Below, piece by piece: positions 1 to 8,638 of a DNA stretch of 20,216 bases. The DNA lies in the NCBI GenBank assembly GCA_964502775.1, contig CAZCYE010000027.1, positions 1 through 20,216 of the forward strand. The letters are read 5' to 3'. This DNA comes from CAZCYE01 sp964502775. GTDB taxonomy: Bacteria; Actinomycetota; Acidimicrobiia; IMCC26256; PALSA-555. How positions within the stretch are numbered: the first letter of the stretch is position 1; each line of letters starts with the position of its first letter. The translations under genes and the position numbers were made by a program. The notes beneath the pieces are model-generated. The model did no database searches. It saw only the letters and a program-made list of their open reading frames with translations, and was not told the origin of the DNA.

Positions 1-192
1 GCCGCACCCGCCGCGCTCGGAGCGGTGTGAGGCGGCGTCAGGGCCGCGGCGGGGCGAACCAGCCGCGGGGCGCCCCCCGGCCGGTTCGAGTTCCGAACGG
101 GACATCCGGGTCGTACCATGGGGTTGCCGACGACGAGCATCCCCGTCCCCCGGGCTGCACGGTGTGCGCGCACAACCAAGGCAGGAGCACGA
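1..192. other. Upstream region of ftsH, no gene identified
   Basis: No complete gene is visible here. On the plus strand, frame 1 runs from the window edge to a TGA at 28-30, so these bases could be the last nine codons of an upstream gene, but the fragment is too short to identify. The remainder reads as a 5' untranslated region carrying a possible promoter and the ftsH ribosome binding site. Confidence 0.4.
91..119 (+). promoter_or_regulatory. Possible sigma-A-type promoter of ftsH
   Basis: A TACCAT hexamer at 114-119 matches the actinobacterial -10 pattern TANNNT. A weak -35 candidate, TTCCGA at 91-96, lies exactly 17 bp upstream and matches TTGACA at three of six positions. Transcription would start near 126 and leave a leader of about 67 nt before the ATG at 193. 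This is a pattern match only. Confidence 0.3.
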
Positions 193-2235
193 ATGAGCCG
201 CCCTCCCAACGAGGTGCCCCCCGGCCCCCGCCGGCCGAGCGGAGGACCCCAACGGCGGCCCGGCGACGGACGAACCCCGCCGCCGACGCCGTCCCCGCCG
301 TGGGCGCGGGTCCTGCCGTGGGTCCTGATCCTCGGGCTCGTGGGAGTGGTCGCGCTCACCAACGTGCTGGGGGACAGCACCGGCGACGCCAAGCAGCTCT
401 CCTACACCGCCTTCCTCAACGCGGTCGAGCGCGGCGAAGTCAAGAAGGTGGAGTTCAACAAGTCCAACGGTGACATCGTCGGCGACTACCGCAACACCGT
501 CGGCCGCTTCGACCAGTTCACGAGCAGCGGCCCGGTCGGCGACTTCCAGGAGAACACCGTCGAGCTGCTGCGCGACAAGAAGGTCAACCTCGAGTACACC
601 GAGACAACGTCCAACTTCTTCTTGGACCTGATCCCGCTGTTGCTGCCGCTGCTGATCATCATCGCGCTGTTCGTGTGGATGAGTCGCCGAGCCCAGGGCC
701 AGATGGGCGCGGTGATGAACATCGGGCGCAGCCGGGCCAAGGTGTACACCACCGAGAGGCCGAAGACGACCTTCGAGGATGTCGCCGGGTACGGAGCTGT
801 GAAGACCGAGATCGCCGAGGTGGTCGACTTCCTCAAGCACCCCCAGAAGTTCAAGGCGATCGGCGCGCGCATCCCCAAGGGCGTGCTCCTCGTGGGACCT
901 CCGGGCACGGGCAAGACCCTCATCGCCCGCGCCGTGGCCGGCGAGGCCGGCGTTCCCTTCATATCGGTCACCGGCTCGGACTTCATGGAGATGTTCGTGG
1001 GGGTGGGCGCGGCCCGAGTGCGTGACCTGTTCCAGACCGCCCGCAAGCAGGCGCCCGCGATCATCTTCGTCGACGAGATCGACTCCATCGGCCGCAAGCG
1101 CGGGGCCGGGCTCGGCGGTGGCCACGACGAGCGGGAGCAGACGCTCAACCAGATGCTGGCCGAGATGGACGGGTTCGAGGCCACCGAGGGCATCGTGATG
1201 CTGGCGGCCACCAACCGTCCCGACGTGCTCGATTCCGCGCTGTTGCGTCCGGGTCGGTTCGATCGCCAGATCGTGGTTCCCTACCCGACCCAGGAAGAGC
1301 GCGCGGCCATCCTCAAGGTTCACCTGCGCGGCAAGAAGGTGGCCAACGACGTGGACGTGGACATCGTTGCCCGCGGCACACCCGGCATGGCCGGCGCCGA
1401 CCTCGCCAACCTGGTGAACGAGGCCGCGCTCTTCGCCGTGCGGCGCGGGGCCAAGGAGATCCACGCGATGGACTTCGAGGCGGCGCGCGACCGAGTGCTC
1501 ATGGGTCTCACGCGCGACTCGATGGCGCTGTCCGACGAGGAGAAGGAGGTGGTGGCCTACCACGAGGGTGGCCACGCCGTGCTCGCGTACGTGCTCGAGC
1601 ATGCCGATCCGGTGCACAAGGTGACGATCCTCCCGACCGGAATGGCGCTGGGAGTGACCCAGCAGCTCCCCGAGGAGGAGCGCCACATCCACAAGAAGGA
1701 GTACATCGACGACGCCATCGTCGTCGCGCTGGGTGGACGCATCGCCGAGGAGCTCGTGTTCGGCCACCTCTCGACCGGCGCCCAGAACGACCTGGTGCGC
1801 ATCACCGAGCTCGCCCGCAAGATGGTGCGTGAGTGGGGCATGAGCGCACGCATCGGACCCATGGCGTGGGGCGCGCAGGGCCCGGTGTTCCTGGGCGAGG
1901 ACCTCATCCACACCCGGGACTACTCCGACGAGACCGCCCGGGTGATCGACGAGGAGGTCGAGCACATCCTGCGCCACGAGGAGAACCGGGCCCGACGCAT
2001 CCTGCGCCTGCACCGGCGCGGCCTCGACGCGGTGGCACACGCGCTCCTGGAGCACGAGACGCTCGACGGTGACGAGGTCTCTCGCTACGTGGACGACGCG
2101 ATGGGACGCAAGGTGGGTGGGTTCCGCAGGGTGCGCAAGGCCGACGGATCCGTGGTGGAGGTGGCGCGCCCGAAGGTCGACAACGGCGGCCGGCAGGCCA
2201 AGGTGGCCGCCAAGGCGGCCAAGTCCAAGTCCTGA
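193..2235 (+). CDS. ftsH: ATP-dependent zinc metalloprotease FtsH
   Basis: Membrane-anchored AAA+ protease that unfolds and degrades misfolded membrane proteins and selected regulators at the cytoplasmic membrane, normally as a hexamer. The 680-residue product has a Pro/Gly-rich N-terminus, a first membrane segment at about 37-60, an extracytoplasmic domain, and a second membrane segment at about 142-163. The AAA module follows, with Walker A GPPGTGKT at 235-242 and Walker B IIFVDEID at 290-297. The protease domain has the zinc motif HEGGH at 457-461 and a likely third zinc ligand, Asp533, in STGAQNDL. The tail is Lys/Ala-rich. The ATG at 193 is preferred over the in-frame ATG at 118 because AGGAG lies at 183-187, five bases upstream. 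Length is normal for the family. It is convergent with the thioredoxin-like gene, whose stop lies 20 bp beyond. Identity is very secure; substrates are unknown. Confidence 0.97.
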   Translation: MSRPPNEVPPGPRRPSGGPQRRPGDGRTPPPTPSPPWARVLPWVLILGLVGVVALTNVLGDSTGDAKQLSYTAFLNAVERGEVKKVEFNKSNGDIVGDYRNTVGRFDQFTSSGPVGDFQENTVELLRDKKVNLEYTETTSNFFLDLIPLLLPLLIIIALFVWMSRRAQGQMGAVMNIGRSRAKVYTTERPKTTFEDVAGYGAVKTEIAEVVDFLKHPQKFKAIGARIPKGVLLVGPPGTGKTLIARAVAGEAGVPFISVTGSDFMEMFVGVGAARVRDLFQTARKQAPAIIFVDEIDSIGRKRGAGLGGGHDEREQTLNQMLAEMDGFEATEGIVMLAATNRPDVLDSALLRPGRFDRQIVVPYPTQEERAAILKVHLRGKKVANDVDVDIVARGTPGMAGADLANLVNEAALFAVRRGAKEIHAMDFEAARDRVLMGLTRDSMALSDEEKEVVAYHEGGHAVLAYVLEHADPVHKVTILPTGMALGVTQQLPEEERHIHKKEYIDDAIVVALGGRIAEELVFGHLSTGAQNDLVRITELARKMVREWGMSARIGPMAWGAQGPVFLGEDLIHTRDYSDETARVIDEEVEHILRHEENRARRILRLHRRGLDAVAHALLEHETLDGDEVSRYVDDAMGRKVGGFRRVRKADGSVVEVARPKVDNGGRQAKVAAKAAKSKS

Positions 2236-2255
2236 CCCGGCTCGCGCACGCTCGC

Positions 2256-2720
2256 TCAGGCCTCGATCGTGCCGAGGCCCGGCTCGGGTGTGCTGCCCGG
2301 AGCACGGACCTCGGCCAGCGCCGCCCACAGGTCGGTCGCCGTCGTGGAGCCGACGAAGGCCCGTTGCACCACACCGTCGTGGTCGGCAACGAGGATCATC
2401 GGGACGGCGAGGATCTCGTACCGGCCGTGCAGATCGGTGCGCGCCGGGTAGCGCAGCTCACACGTCGCGACCGCACCCGACTCCAGGGCCGCGACCTTCT
2501 CGCCGAGCCCGACGCAGGAGTCGCAGGTCTCGGACGAGAACAACGCCACCAGCCACGGCGCATCGGCGCGGGGAAAGTCACGGCGCTGGAGCTGGCGGGG
2601 CACCGGATACGCCGCCCGCGGTGGTGGCTCGGGGCGGCGGCGCCGGAGCCACCACGCCATCACTGCCGCCACCGCCGCGATCGCCGCCGCGAGCGCCACC
2701 CGGGACCACGTGCCGCTCAC
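2256..2720 (-). CDS. Membrane-anchored thioredoxin-like protein
   Basis: Predicted 154-residue thioredoxin-fold protein anchored by one N-terminal membrane segment (about 7-25), followed by an Arg-rich stop. The charge pattern (few charges before, RRRR after) leaves the orientation open. The fold is supported by the redox motif CDSC at Cys66-Cys69 after a hydrophobic beta strand (WLVALFSSET), and by a cis-proline motif VPMILV at about 106-111. A third cysteine is Cys87. It would reduce, oxidise or isomerise disulfides, but the direction cannot be read from sequence. The start is a GTG 10 bp after the stop of the DUF5719-like gene, so the two are almost certainly co-transcribed. That neighbour has few cysteines and could be a client, which is inference only. 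It is shorter than typical ResA/TlpA proteins. Confidence 0.8.
   Translation of the reverse strand: MSGTWSRVALAAAIAAVAAVMAWWLRRRRPEPPPRAAYPVPRQLQRRDFPRADAPWLVALFSSETCDSCVGLGEKVAALESGAVATCELRYPARTDLHGRYEILAVPMILVADHDGVVQRAFVGSTTATDLWAALAEVRAPGSTPEPGLGTIEA
2259..2279. terminator. Terminator-like hairpin between ftsH and the thioredoxin-like gene
   Basis: A perfect 7-bp inverted repeat (GGCCTCG at 2259-2265 and CGAGGCC at 2273-2279) with a 7-nt loop begins 24 bp after the ftsH stop codon. It lies inside the last codons of the convergent gene. There is no T-tract on either strand, so intrinsic termination is uncertain. Confidence 0.25.
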
Positions 2721-2730
2721 GACCCGGGGC

Positions 2731-4338
2731 TCACCGCCGCGCGGGGATCGCCGAGCTCAGGGACACACCCGGGCCGAGCACGAAGCGTCCCACGACCACC
2801 GGTCCGTCGGCGCTCACCACGAGCACCTGACGGCCGTTCACGCCGAGCTCGTCCAGCGAGAAGATCTTGGTGCCCCGCGGACCGATCGTGAACGCCGGGG
2901 CGCTCGCGGGGCTGTCGGGGTCACCCGGGATGTAGGCGAGGAGCTCGACGGATCGGGACCGCCCCGACGGGTTCATCACCACGACGACCCCGTCGCCCTG
3001 GTCGTCCTCGTCGCTGCCGTCGCCCTGGTCGCCGTCGACACCCTGGCCGCCCTCGCTGGTGCCGCTCGATACCCGCCCGAGCGCCAGGGCCCACCGGCGG
3101 GAGGCGATCCGGCCGCCCGGGGTCGTCATCCAGCCGGGCGCCACGTCGGTTGCCGCGGCGGGCGCCACGGGCGCGGTCGCGTCGTCAGCCGTGCCGGTCG
3201 TGTCGGACTCCTCGTCGACATCCTCGCCGATGGCGGCGCCGGGACCCACGACCGCGAGCACCTCCACCACCACCGGGACGGGCCGGGTCGTGCGCACCGT
3301 CACCATGGCCTCGCCGCCGCGGGCGAGGTTGGACGAGATGTCCGCCGACGCCACCGCGAGGGCGGGCACGCTCAGGAGCCGGCTGGGAAGGCCTTCTTCG
3401 TCCGTGGAGGCGCCCACCGTGATCTCGACCTCGGTATCGGCATCCGAGAAGTTGGCCACGCGCACCACCACGGCGGCCTCGGCGTCGGGACGAACCACGG
3501 GCAGCCACCACCGATGGGCCGGGACCGCCAAACCCAACGAGGTGGCGAGCCCGGCCTCACCGTCGGTGCCGTCGAAGCGCAACGACCGCTCCGCGACGAC
3601 GCGGCCGGTCCGCGCGCGCACGCGCGTGGCTACGAGATCCTGGCGGGGCAGCATGTCGTGCACCGGCACCGAGACCCGGGAGCGGCGCGGCACCACCAGG
3701 GCCTCCGAACCCTCGGGCGTCTTGAGCCCGTCGGCGGTGAGGAAGGAGAGATCCACGATCGCATCGTCACCAAACGGGTTGAACAGCGCGAGCCACTCCT
3801 GGGCGCCGGCCGTGGTGGTACCAGCCGGGAAGTACCACTCCGTCGACGGCTGCCGCGCGCACGGGCCGACGGCGACGTCGATGACCTCGTCGTCGACGAT
3901 CCCGCGCAGCACGTGCTCGACCACCGCCACGCCGCCGATCACCTCCACCACCACACCGGGCTCGGGGCTCACGAGGAGATCCGAGACCTCGACGCGGGCC
4001 TGGCCGAACGGCTCCACCGTGAGCCGGCGGGTCTCGGGCGCGATGTCCGCCGACACCACGGTGACCGTCGCGTCGATCGGAGTCGGCTCGAGGTTGGCGA
4101 TGACCACGAGCTCGTCAGCGCGCCCGTTGGCGTTCGACGTCCCCTCGGCGCAGTACCACGTAGTGGAGATCGCATCCGCGGACGGAATGGTGGGGCCCTC
4201 GGGCGGTGCGCGTCGGGCGCCTCCCTCCGAATCCGTGCTCGACGACACCTGGTCGAGCATCACGCCACCGGTGATGAGCACGGCCAGTGTGACCAGCACG
4301 GGACCGCGCAGCACTCGATGCCGAGGAGCCGTGCTCAT
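2731..4338 (-). CDS. DUF5719-like exported, membrane-anchored protein
   Basis: A 535-residue protein with one N-terminal hydrophobic segment (about 12-30) and the rest apparently extracytoplasmic, rich in beta-strand patterns. Repeated modules resemble WYC-x-G and WYFPAG turns followed by 'NP' or 'N' strand motifs (about 61-80 and 168-190), as I recall for DUF5719 proteins of actinobacteria. It has cysteines at 63 and 160 that could form a disulfide. An acidic Gly/Asp/Gln-rich low-complexity stretch at about 427-450 interrupts the C-terminal part. The ATG overlaps the stop of the giant glycosyltransferase by 4 nt (ATGA), implying translational coupling. No enzymatic motif is recognised. A role in envelope glycan export or assembly is inferred from the neighbour alone. 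The family name rests on pattern memory and context, not a search. Confidence 0.65.
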   Translation of the reverse strand: MSTAPRHRVLRGPVLVTLAVLITGGVMLDQVSSSTDSEGGARRAPPEGPTIPSADAISTTWYCAEGTSNANGRADELVVIANLEPTPIDATVTVVSADIAPETRRLTVEPFGQARVEVSDLLVSPEPGVVVEVIGGVAVVEHVLRGIVDDEVIDVAVGPCARQPSTEWYFPAGTTTAGAQEWLALFNPFGDDAIVDLSFLTADGLKTPEGSEALVVPRRSRVSVPVHDMLPRQDLVATRVRARTGRVVAERSLRFDGTDGEAGLATSLGLAVPAHRWWLPVVRPDAEAAVVVRVANFSDADTEVEITVGASTDEEGLPSRLLSVPALAVASADISSNLARGGEAMVTVRTTRPVPVVVEVLAVVGPGAAIGEDVDEESDTTGTADDATAPVAPAAATDVAPGWMTTPGGRIASRRWALALGRVSSGTSEGGQGVDGDQGDGSDEDDQGDGVVVVMNPSGRSRSVELLAYIPGDPDSPASAPAFTIGPRGTKIFSLDELGVNGRQVLVVSADGPVVVGRFVLGPGVSLSSAIPARR

Positions 4339-7300
4339 GTGTCGCTCCAGAACGTGTCATCGTCGGACGACATCGCCCGCGCTCGCTCCTCTTCACGCGC
4401 CGCGCGCATCGCCCGGGCCGCATCCGAGGCCGCGTCATGGGGACTCCCCCGACGCCGGACGCGCGACCGGGCCCAGATCATCAGCACGACGATCCAGCAC
4501 ACGATCTGAAACGCGATGAGCCCGTAGCGGGTCCCTTGGCCGTCGTGGCTGATGGTCACGCGGCCGCGCTCGGTCACCTCGTACGCGTTCGTGATCCCGA
4601 AGGCGCGCCGGTGCGCGAGCTGGCGGCCGTCGCTCTCGGCCTGCCACCCGTCGTCGTAGGCCTCGGCGTCGAGGACGGTCCCGGGCCGTGCCGGCCCACC
4701 GCGGAGTGGCCGAGCGCCGGACAGATCGATACGCACGGCCGCGCGCAACCGGTCGGCGGGATCACGCGGCAAACGCTGCGCCGCGCCGCCGGTGACCACG
4801 GCCGTCGACGGGAACCAGGCCCGGTTCTCGTACAGCACCAGGCCCGCCTCGGTGCGCAGGCGCACGAGGTCGAGCTGGGCCCGCAAACCCGCGAGCAGGC
4901 CCCGGGGCTTGGGTGCGGCGCGGCCGCCCGGCCCGTTCGTGATCGGCACGGCGACGTAGCGCACGCCGTAGGGGGCGAGGATGCGACCGACGCGGGTACT
5001 GCGCTGGGCGACGGCCACGCCCAGGGCGCGTGCCAACTCGCGGTCAGCCGACTCCACGGGCGCGCGCCACATCTCGGTGGCCACGCCGCCGCCGTTGCGG
5101 CTGAGCGAGTAGGCGAGGTCGGTGTCCACCTCCACGGGATCGAGTGGCAGCACCGACGCGTCCCCGGCCCACAGGATTCGGAAGTCCCCCTCGTGGAGGA
5201 GGTCGCGGCTGAACGCCACCGTCTCGGGCCACGAGCCGTCGGGTGCATCCCAGCGGCCACTACCGGAATCGGCCACGAAGCCGGCCACGGCCACCACGAC
5301 GCCGGCGATCGCGACCACCGCCCCCATCTGCGGCCACCGCCGGTGACGCCGGTCGAGGGCTTGGGCGTCGGCTCCGGAGACGTCGGGGGCGAGTTCGCTC
5401 GTGGCGGTCGAGCCCGCAAGCTCCTCGGGCGTGGTGCCCCGCGTGCCCCCGAGCTTGGCGCCCATCGCCCGCCCCAGGGCGGCGATGCCACTCATTCCCA
5501 CCCCGGCGGCGATCGCCACCCCGAGCGCAGCCACCGTGAGCCCGGCCTCGGGGGCCGGCACCGCCGTGCCTTCCGCGATCTTCGAGGGCACGAGCACGAT
5601 CGCCCAACCGACGACGGCCAGCACCCAGCCCCGCGCGGCCCAGGCGAGCGATGGTCCCGACGCCACCAGCAGTCCCGCGCCGGCGGCGGCGAGGAGTCCC
5701 CACGTCGCGATGCCCCCTCCGGAGGGACCGCTCGCGAAGCGCAGCACGGCCTCGAGGCCGAGGTCGGGCCGGAACGCGAAACCGAACGCCGCCGGATCGT
5801 CGGCCGCGTCGCGCAGGGTGAGCACCCACGGGAACAACAGCACCGCCGCGCCCGCCACGCCCGCGAGCGCGCCCCCCAACGCGCGGGCACCCGCCCGACC
5901 CTCGCCCACGAGCGGGGCGGTGACGAGGAACGCCAACGCCACCACGACGGCGGCCAGGGCGGCGGGCGGATACCAGGCCGCGGCCACGGCCGTGACGATG
6001 ACGAGCCCGAGCAGCGGTCGCCGGAGGCGCTCTGACGCCTCGTAGCTGCCGATCCTCACCAGCAGCGCAACCAGGAACGGGAGCAACGCGTACATCACGA
6101 GCGGGCCCAGGCGACCCTGCGCGATCGCGTTCCGAGACACCGGGTTCACGCCGTACGCGATGGCCGTGGCCGCGGCCGCCGCGCGCTGGCCCCCGATCCG
6201 GCGGGCGAGTCGGTACGCGCCGAACGGCCCCACGAAGAGCGCGCCCACCACCACGAGGGATTGCGCAAGCCCGGTGGCACCCAACAGGACACCTCCGAGC
6301 CCCGCCATCATGGCCAGCGCCGGGGACGCCGGCGCGGTGGAGCCCATGCCTGTCGTGCGCCACACCGATCCGAACGCATCGGCGAGATCGCCGACCGAAG
6401 GCCACCGGGCGAACGTGCCGACGGCCGGTACACCGTCGAACAGGAGGTCGCGGGCACCGAAGATCGCGACCAGACCAAGCACACCCAGCACGATGGACGA
6501 AGGATGCGCGACCGCGTCACCGGCCGCAGCCAAGCGGTCGCGCACGCGGTCCCCCAGGGACTCCAGCCGCTCCTCCGCATGGTGCTGAGAGAGAAAGGCG
6601 CCGAACCTCGCACCCACCCCGAGCTGGAGCTCACGGAGATCACGGTCGTGCAGCGTGCGTTGCGCCTGCGCGCGCCGGCGGGCACTGCGCAGCCGTCGCC
6701 AATGGCGGAGGTTCCAGAGCCACGCTCGCAGGGTGCTCAACGCCTGGCGGCGCCGGGGCGTGAACGCGAACACCACGGCCTCGACGACAGCCAGGCCGAG
6801 GCCCATGGGGGCGACGGCGAGAAGGCTCGCCCGTGAATACGACGTGAGCACCACGCGGACGCGCTTGCGCGCGACGTCGCGTAACCCGGGCGCGTCAGCG
6901 GAGCCGCGCTGCAGCGCCGCTTCGTAGTGCCAGACCCGGGCGTCGGGGGCCACGATCACCCGGGCCCCGGCCAGGCGCGCTCGCCAGCAGAAGTCGAGGT
7001 CCTCGGAGCCGGGAAAGGCGTCGGGATCGAGCCCGCCCAGCGCGGCGAGGAGATCGGACCGCACCAGCATCGCTGCGCTCGACACATAGAACACGTCGCG
7101 CACCGCGTCGTGCTGCTCCTGGTCCACCTCGCCCTGCTCGACTCCCGTGTGCGACCCTCCCAGCCGATCGATGGCGCGACCCACCTCGAGCAACACGTCG
7201 GGCTCGGCGGCGGAGAGGATCTTGGGTCCCACGATCGCCGCGTTCGAGCGATAGGCCTCCTCCACCATCAGGCGCACGGCGCTGCGATCGAGCACAGCGT

Positions 7301-7640
7301 CGTCGTGCATGAGGAGATAGAAGGTCGCGCCCTCCACGAGGCCCAGCGCCTCGTTCACGGCACCCGCGAAGCCAGGCCGGTCGCCACCCGACCGGCGAAC
7401 GAACGCTCCCGGGAGCACCGCGCCCACACGCGTCGTCGGGTCCCGCTCCGAGCCCGCATCCACCACGAGCACCGAGAGGGTGGGGTAGTCCTGGGCTCCC
7501 AGTGCCGCGAGCGCCGGTTCGAGGAAGTCGCCGGGGTTGCGGGTGATCACCACCGCCACCACCTGCGGGAAGCCGTGCTCGGGCCTGGCCTCGTCGTCGG
7601 TCGAGGGCAACGGGGCGTCGGGAAAGGCGGGATCGCTCAC
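4335..7640 (-). CDS. Giant glycosyltransferase: GT2 domain plus multi-membrane region
   Basis: Large (about 1101 residues) membrane glycosyltransferase. Residues about 25-250 form a GT2 domain: VVAVVITRNP at 27-36, an HDD acidic site at about 112-114 and EDLDFCWR at about 213-220, as in rhamnosyltransferase-like GT2 enzymes. Residues about 270-790 hold about a dozen hydrophobic segments. A long soluble region (about 790-1030) includes YGVRYVAVP, a last membrane segment lies at about 1038-1060, and the C-terminus is charged. It probably transfers sugar from a nucleotide or lipid donor to an envelope glycan; donor and acceptor are unknown. The frame stays open upstream to 7772, but that would overlap cofD, and residues match the GT2 pattern only after the GTG at 7640. 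That GTG has no clear ribosome binding site. It heads an operon with the DUF5719-like and thioredoxin-like genes. Confidence 0.85.
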   Translation of the reverse strand: MSDPAFPDAPLPSTDDEARPEHGFPQVVAVVITRNPGDFLEPALAALGAQDYPTLSVLVVDAGSERDPTTRVGAVLPGAFVRRSGGDRPGFAGAVNEALGLVEGATFYLLMHDDAVLDRSAVRLMVEEAYRSNAAIVGPKILSAAEPDVLLEVGRAIDRLGGSHTGVEQGEVDQEQHDAVRDVFYVSSAAMLVRSDLLAALGGLDPDAFPGSEDLDFCWRARLAGARVIVAPDARVWHYEAALQRGSADAPGLRDVARKRVRVVLTSYSRASLLAVAPMGLGLAVVEAVVFAFTPRRRQALSTLRAWLWNLRHWRRLRSARRRAQAQRTLHDRDLRELQLGVGARFGAFLSQHHAEERLESLGDRVRDRLAAAGDAVAHPSSIVLGVLGLVAIFGARDLLFDGVPAVGTFARWPSVGDLADAFGSVWRTTGMGSTAPASPALAMMAGLGGVLLGATGLAQSLVVVGALFVGPFGAYRLARRIGGQRAAAAATAIAYGVNPVSRNAIAQGRLGPLVMYALLPFLVALLVRIGSYEASERLRRPLLGLVIVTAVAAAWYPPAALAAVVVALAFLVTAPLVGEGRAGARALGGALAGVAGAAVLLFPWVLTLRDAADDPAAFGFAFRPDLGLEAVLRFASGPSGGGIATWGLLAAAGAGLLVASGPSLAWAARGWVLAVVGWAIVLVPSKIAEGTAVPAPEAGLTVAALGVAIAAGVGMSGIAALGRAMGAKLGGTRGTTPEELAGSTATSELAPDVSGADAQALDRRHRRWPQMGAVVAIAGVVVAVAGFVADSGSGRWDAPDGSWPETVAFSRDLLHEGDFRILWAGDASVLPLDPVEVDTDLAYSLSRNGGGVATEMWRAPVESADRELARALGVAVAQRSTRVGRILAPYGVRYVAVPITNGPGGRAAPKPRGLLAGLRAQLDLVRLRTEAGLVLYENRAWFPSTAVVTGGAAQRLPRDPADRLRAAVRIDLSGARPLRGGPARPGTVLDAEAYDDGWQAESDGRQLAHRRAFGITNAYEVTERGRVTISHDGQGTRYGLIAFQIVCWIVVLMIWARSRVRRRGSPHDAASDAARAMRAAREEERARAMSSDDDTFWSDT

Positions 7641-7650
7641 TGGGTGGGCG

Positions 7651-7656
7651 AGGATA
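7651..7656 (-). promoter_or_regulatory. Possible -10 element for the giant glycosyltransferase operon
   Basis: The minus strand reads TATCCT here, a TANNNT match, ending 10 nt before the proposed GTG at 7640. That spacing would give a leaderless or nearly leaderless transcript, in keeping with the absence of a ribosome binding site. No convincing -35 is seen. Confidence 0.3.
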
Positions 7657-7689
7657 ACGGGCCCGACCGGCGCGACCCCGGACGTCGCG

Positions 7690-7695
7690 TAACGT
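7690..7695 (+). promoter_or_regulatory. Possible -10 element giving a leaderless cofD mRNA
   Basis: TAACGT matches TANNNT and is followed after exactly 7 nt by the GTG at 7703. Transcription starting at that GTG would produce a leaderless message, common in actinobacteria. No -35 match and no ribosome binding site are visible. Confidence 0.35.
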
Positions 7696-7696
7696 C

Positions 7697-8638
7697 GTGG
7701 TCGTGCTGGCAGCACTCGCGGGTGGCGTGGGAGCAGCCCGGTTCCTGCGCGGACTCGTGAGCGTGGTGCCACCGTCCGCGGTCACCGCGATCGTCAACAC
7801 CGGTGACGACGACGAGTTCTACGGCCTGCGGGTCTCCCCCGATCTCGACACCGTGACCTACACGCTCGCCGGCGCCGACAACCCCGGGACGGGTTGGGGC
7901 CTCGCGCACGAGACGTTCGCGACGATGGACATGCTCGACCGCTACGGCGCTCCCACTTGGTTCCGGCTCGGCGATCGTGACCTCGGCACGCACCTGTACC
8001 GCACCACCCGCTTGCGCGCGGGAGCGCCGCTCTCGCGGGTGACGGCCGAGATCTCGGGTGCGTGGGGTGTCGACGCCACGATCGTCCCGATGACCGACGA
8101 CCGCGTCGCCACGATGATCACCGCGGTCGTCGACGGCGCGGAGCGCGAGCTTGCGATGCAATCGTGGTTCGTCGAGCACTCGTGCCTGCCTCCCGTCGTC
8201 GCCGTGCGCTTCGACGGCGCCAACCGGGCCCGGCCCGCGCCCGGGGTGATCGACACGCTCGAGTGCGCCGACACGATCATCGTGTGCCCCAGCAACCCCG
8301 TGATCTCGATCGCTCCGATCCTGGCCGTCCCCGGCATCCTCGACGTGCTCCGGGCTCGGCGGGAACGAGTGGTGAGTGTGAGCCCGATCATCGGGGGACG
8401 GCCGGTGAAGGGCCCGGCCGACCGGCTCATGGCCGCGCTGGGCATCGAGGTGTCGTGCGTGGGCGTCGCCCGCACCTACGCATCGTGGTGCGCGACAATC
8501 GTGATCGACGACGCCGACGCACCGCACGCGGCGGTGATCGAGGCCCTCGGGGTGCGAGCGGTGGTGGCCGACACGCTCATGCGCGACGCGCGGATCGCAG
8601 CCGCCTTGGCGTCGCGTACCGTTGCCGCCGTGGCGTGA
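7697..8638 (+). CDS. cofD: 2-phospho-L-lactate transferase CofD/FbiA
   Basis: Coenzyme F420 enzyme that transfers a phospholactyl-type group (phosphoenolpyruvate-derived in actinobacteria) from its GDP-activated form to the deazaflavin Fo, giving F420-0 or dehydro-F420-0. The 313-residue product has the family pattern: glycine-rich start AGGVGAARFLRGL, NTGDDDEFYGLRVSPDLDT at about 34-52, GDRDLGTHLYRT, CPSNPVISIAPILAVPGI, and VSPIIGGRPVKGPADRLM. Length is typical. Starts at 7697 or 7703 (both GTG) are possible; a -10-like TAACGT seven bases before 7703 favours the latter with a leaderless mRNA. The stop overlaps the cofE start (GTGA at 8635-8638). It is the first gene of a three-gene F420 operon. 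The fbiC and fbiD/cofC steps are not in the window. Confidence 0.96.
   Translation: MVVLAALAGGVGAARFLRGLVSVVPPSAVTAIVNTGDDDEFYGLRVSPDLDTVTYTLAGADNPGTGWGLAHETFATMDMLDRYGAPTWFRLGDRDLGTHLYRTTRLRAGAPLSRVTAEISGAWGVDATIVPMTDDRVATMITAVVDGAERELAMQSWFVEHSCLPPVVAVRFDGANRARPAPGVIDTLECADTIIVCPSNPVISIAPILAVPGILDVLRARRERVVSVSPIIGGRPVKGPADRLMAALGIEVSCVGVARTYASWCATIVIDDADAPHAAVIEALGVRAVVADTLMRDARIAAALASRTVAAVA

Noticed and set aside
2710..4509. Plus-strand open frame of 599 codons
   Set aside because: It is antisense to the DUF5719-like gene, has an Arg/His/Gly-rich composition typical of GC-rich shadow frames, and shows no family motif.
4437..6035. Plus-strand open frame of 532 codons
   Set aside because: It lies antisense within the giant glycosyltransferase, whose membrane and GT2 patterns are convincing; the shadow has no domain.
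7641..7772. N-terminal extension of the giant glycosyltransferase
   Set aside because: It would overlap the start of cofD and is Arg/Pro-rich without GT2 similarity; the GTG at 7640 is the better start.
8062..8634. N-terminal extension of cofE
   Set aside because: This part is an out-of-frame shadow of cofD; ligase homology begins at the GTG at 8635.
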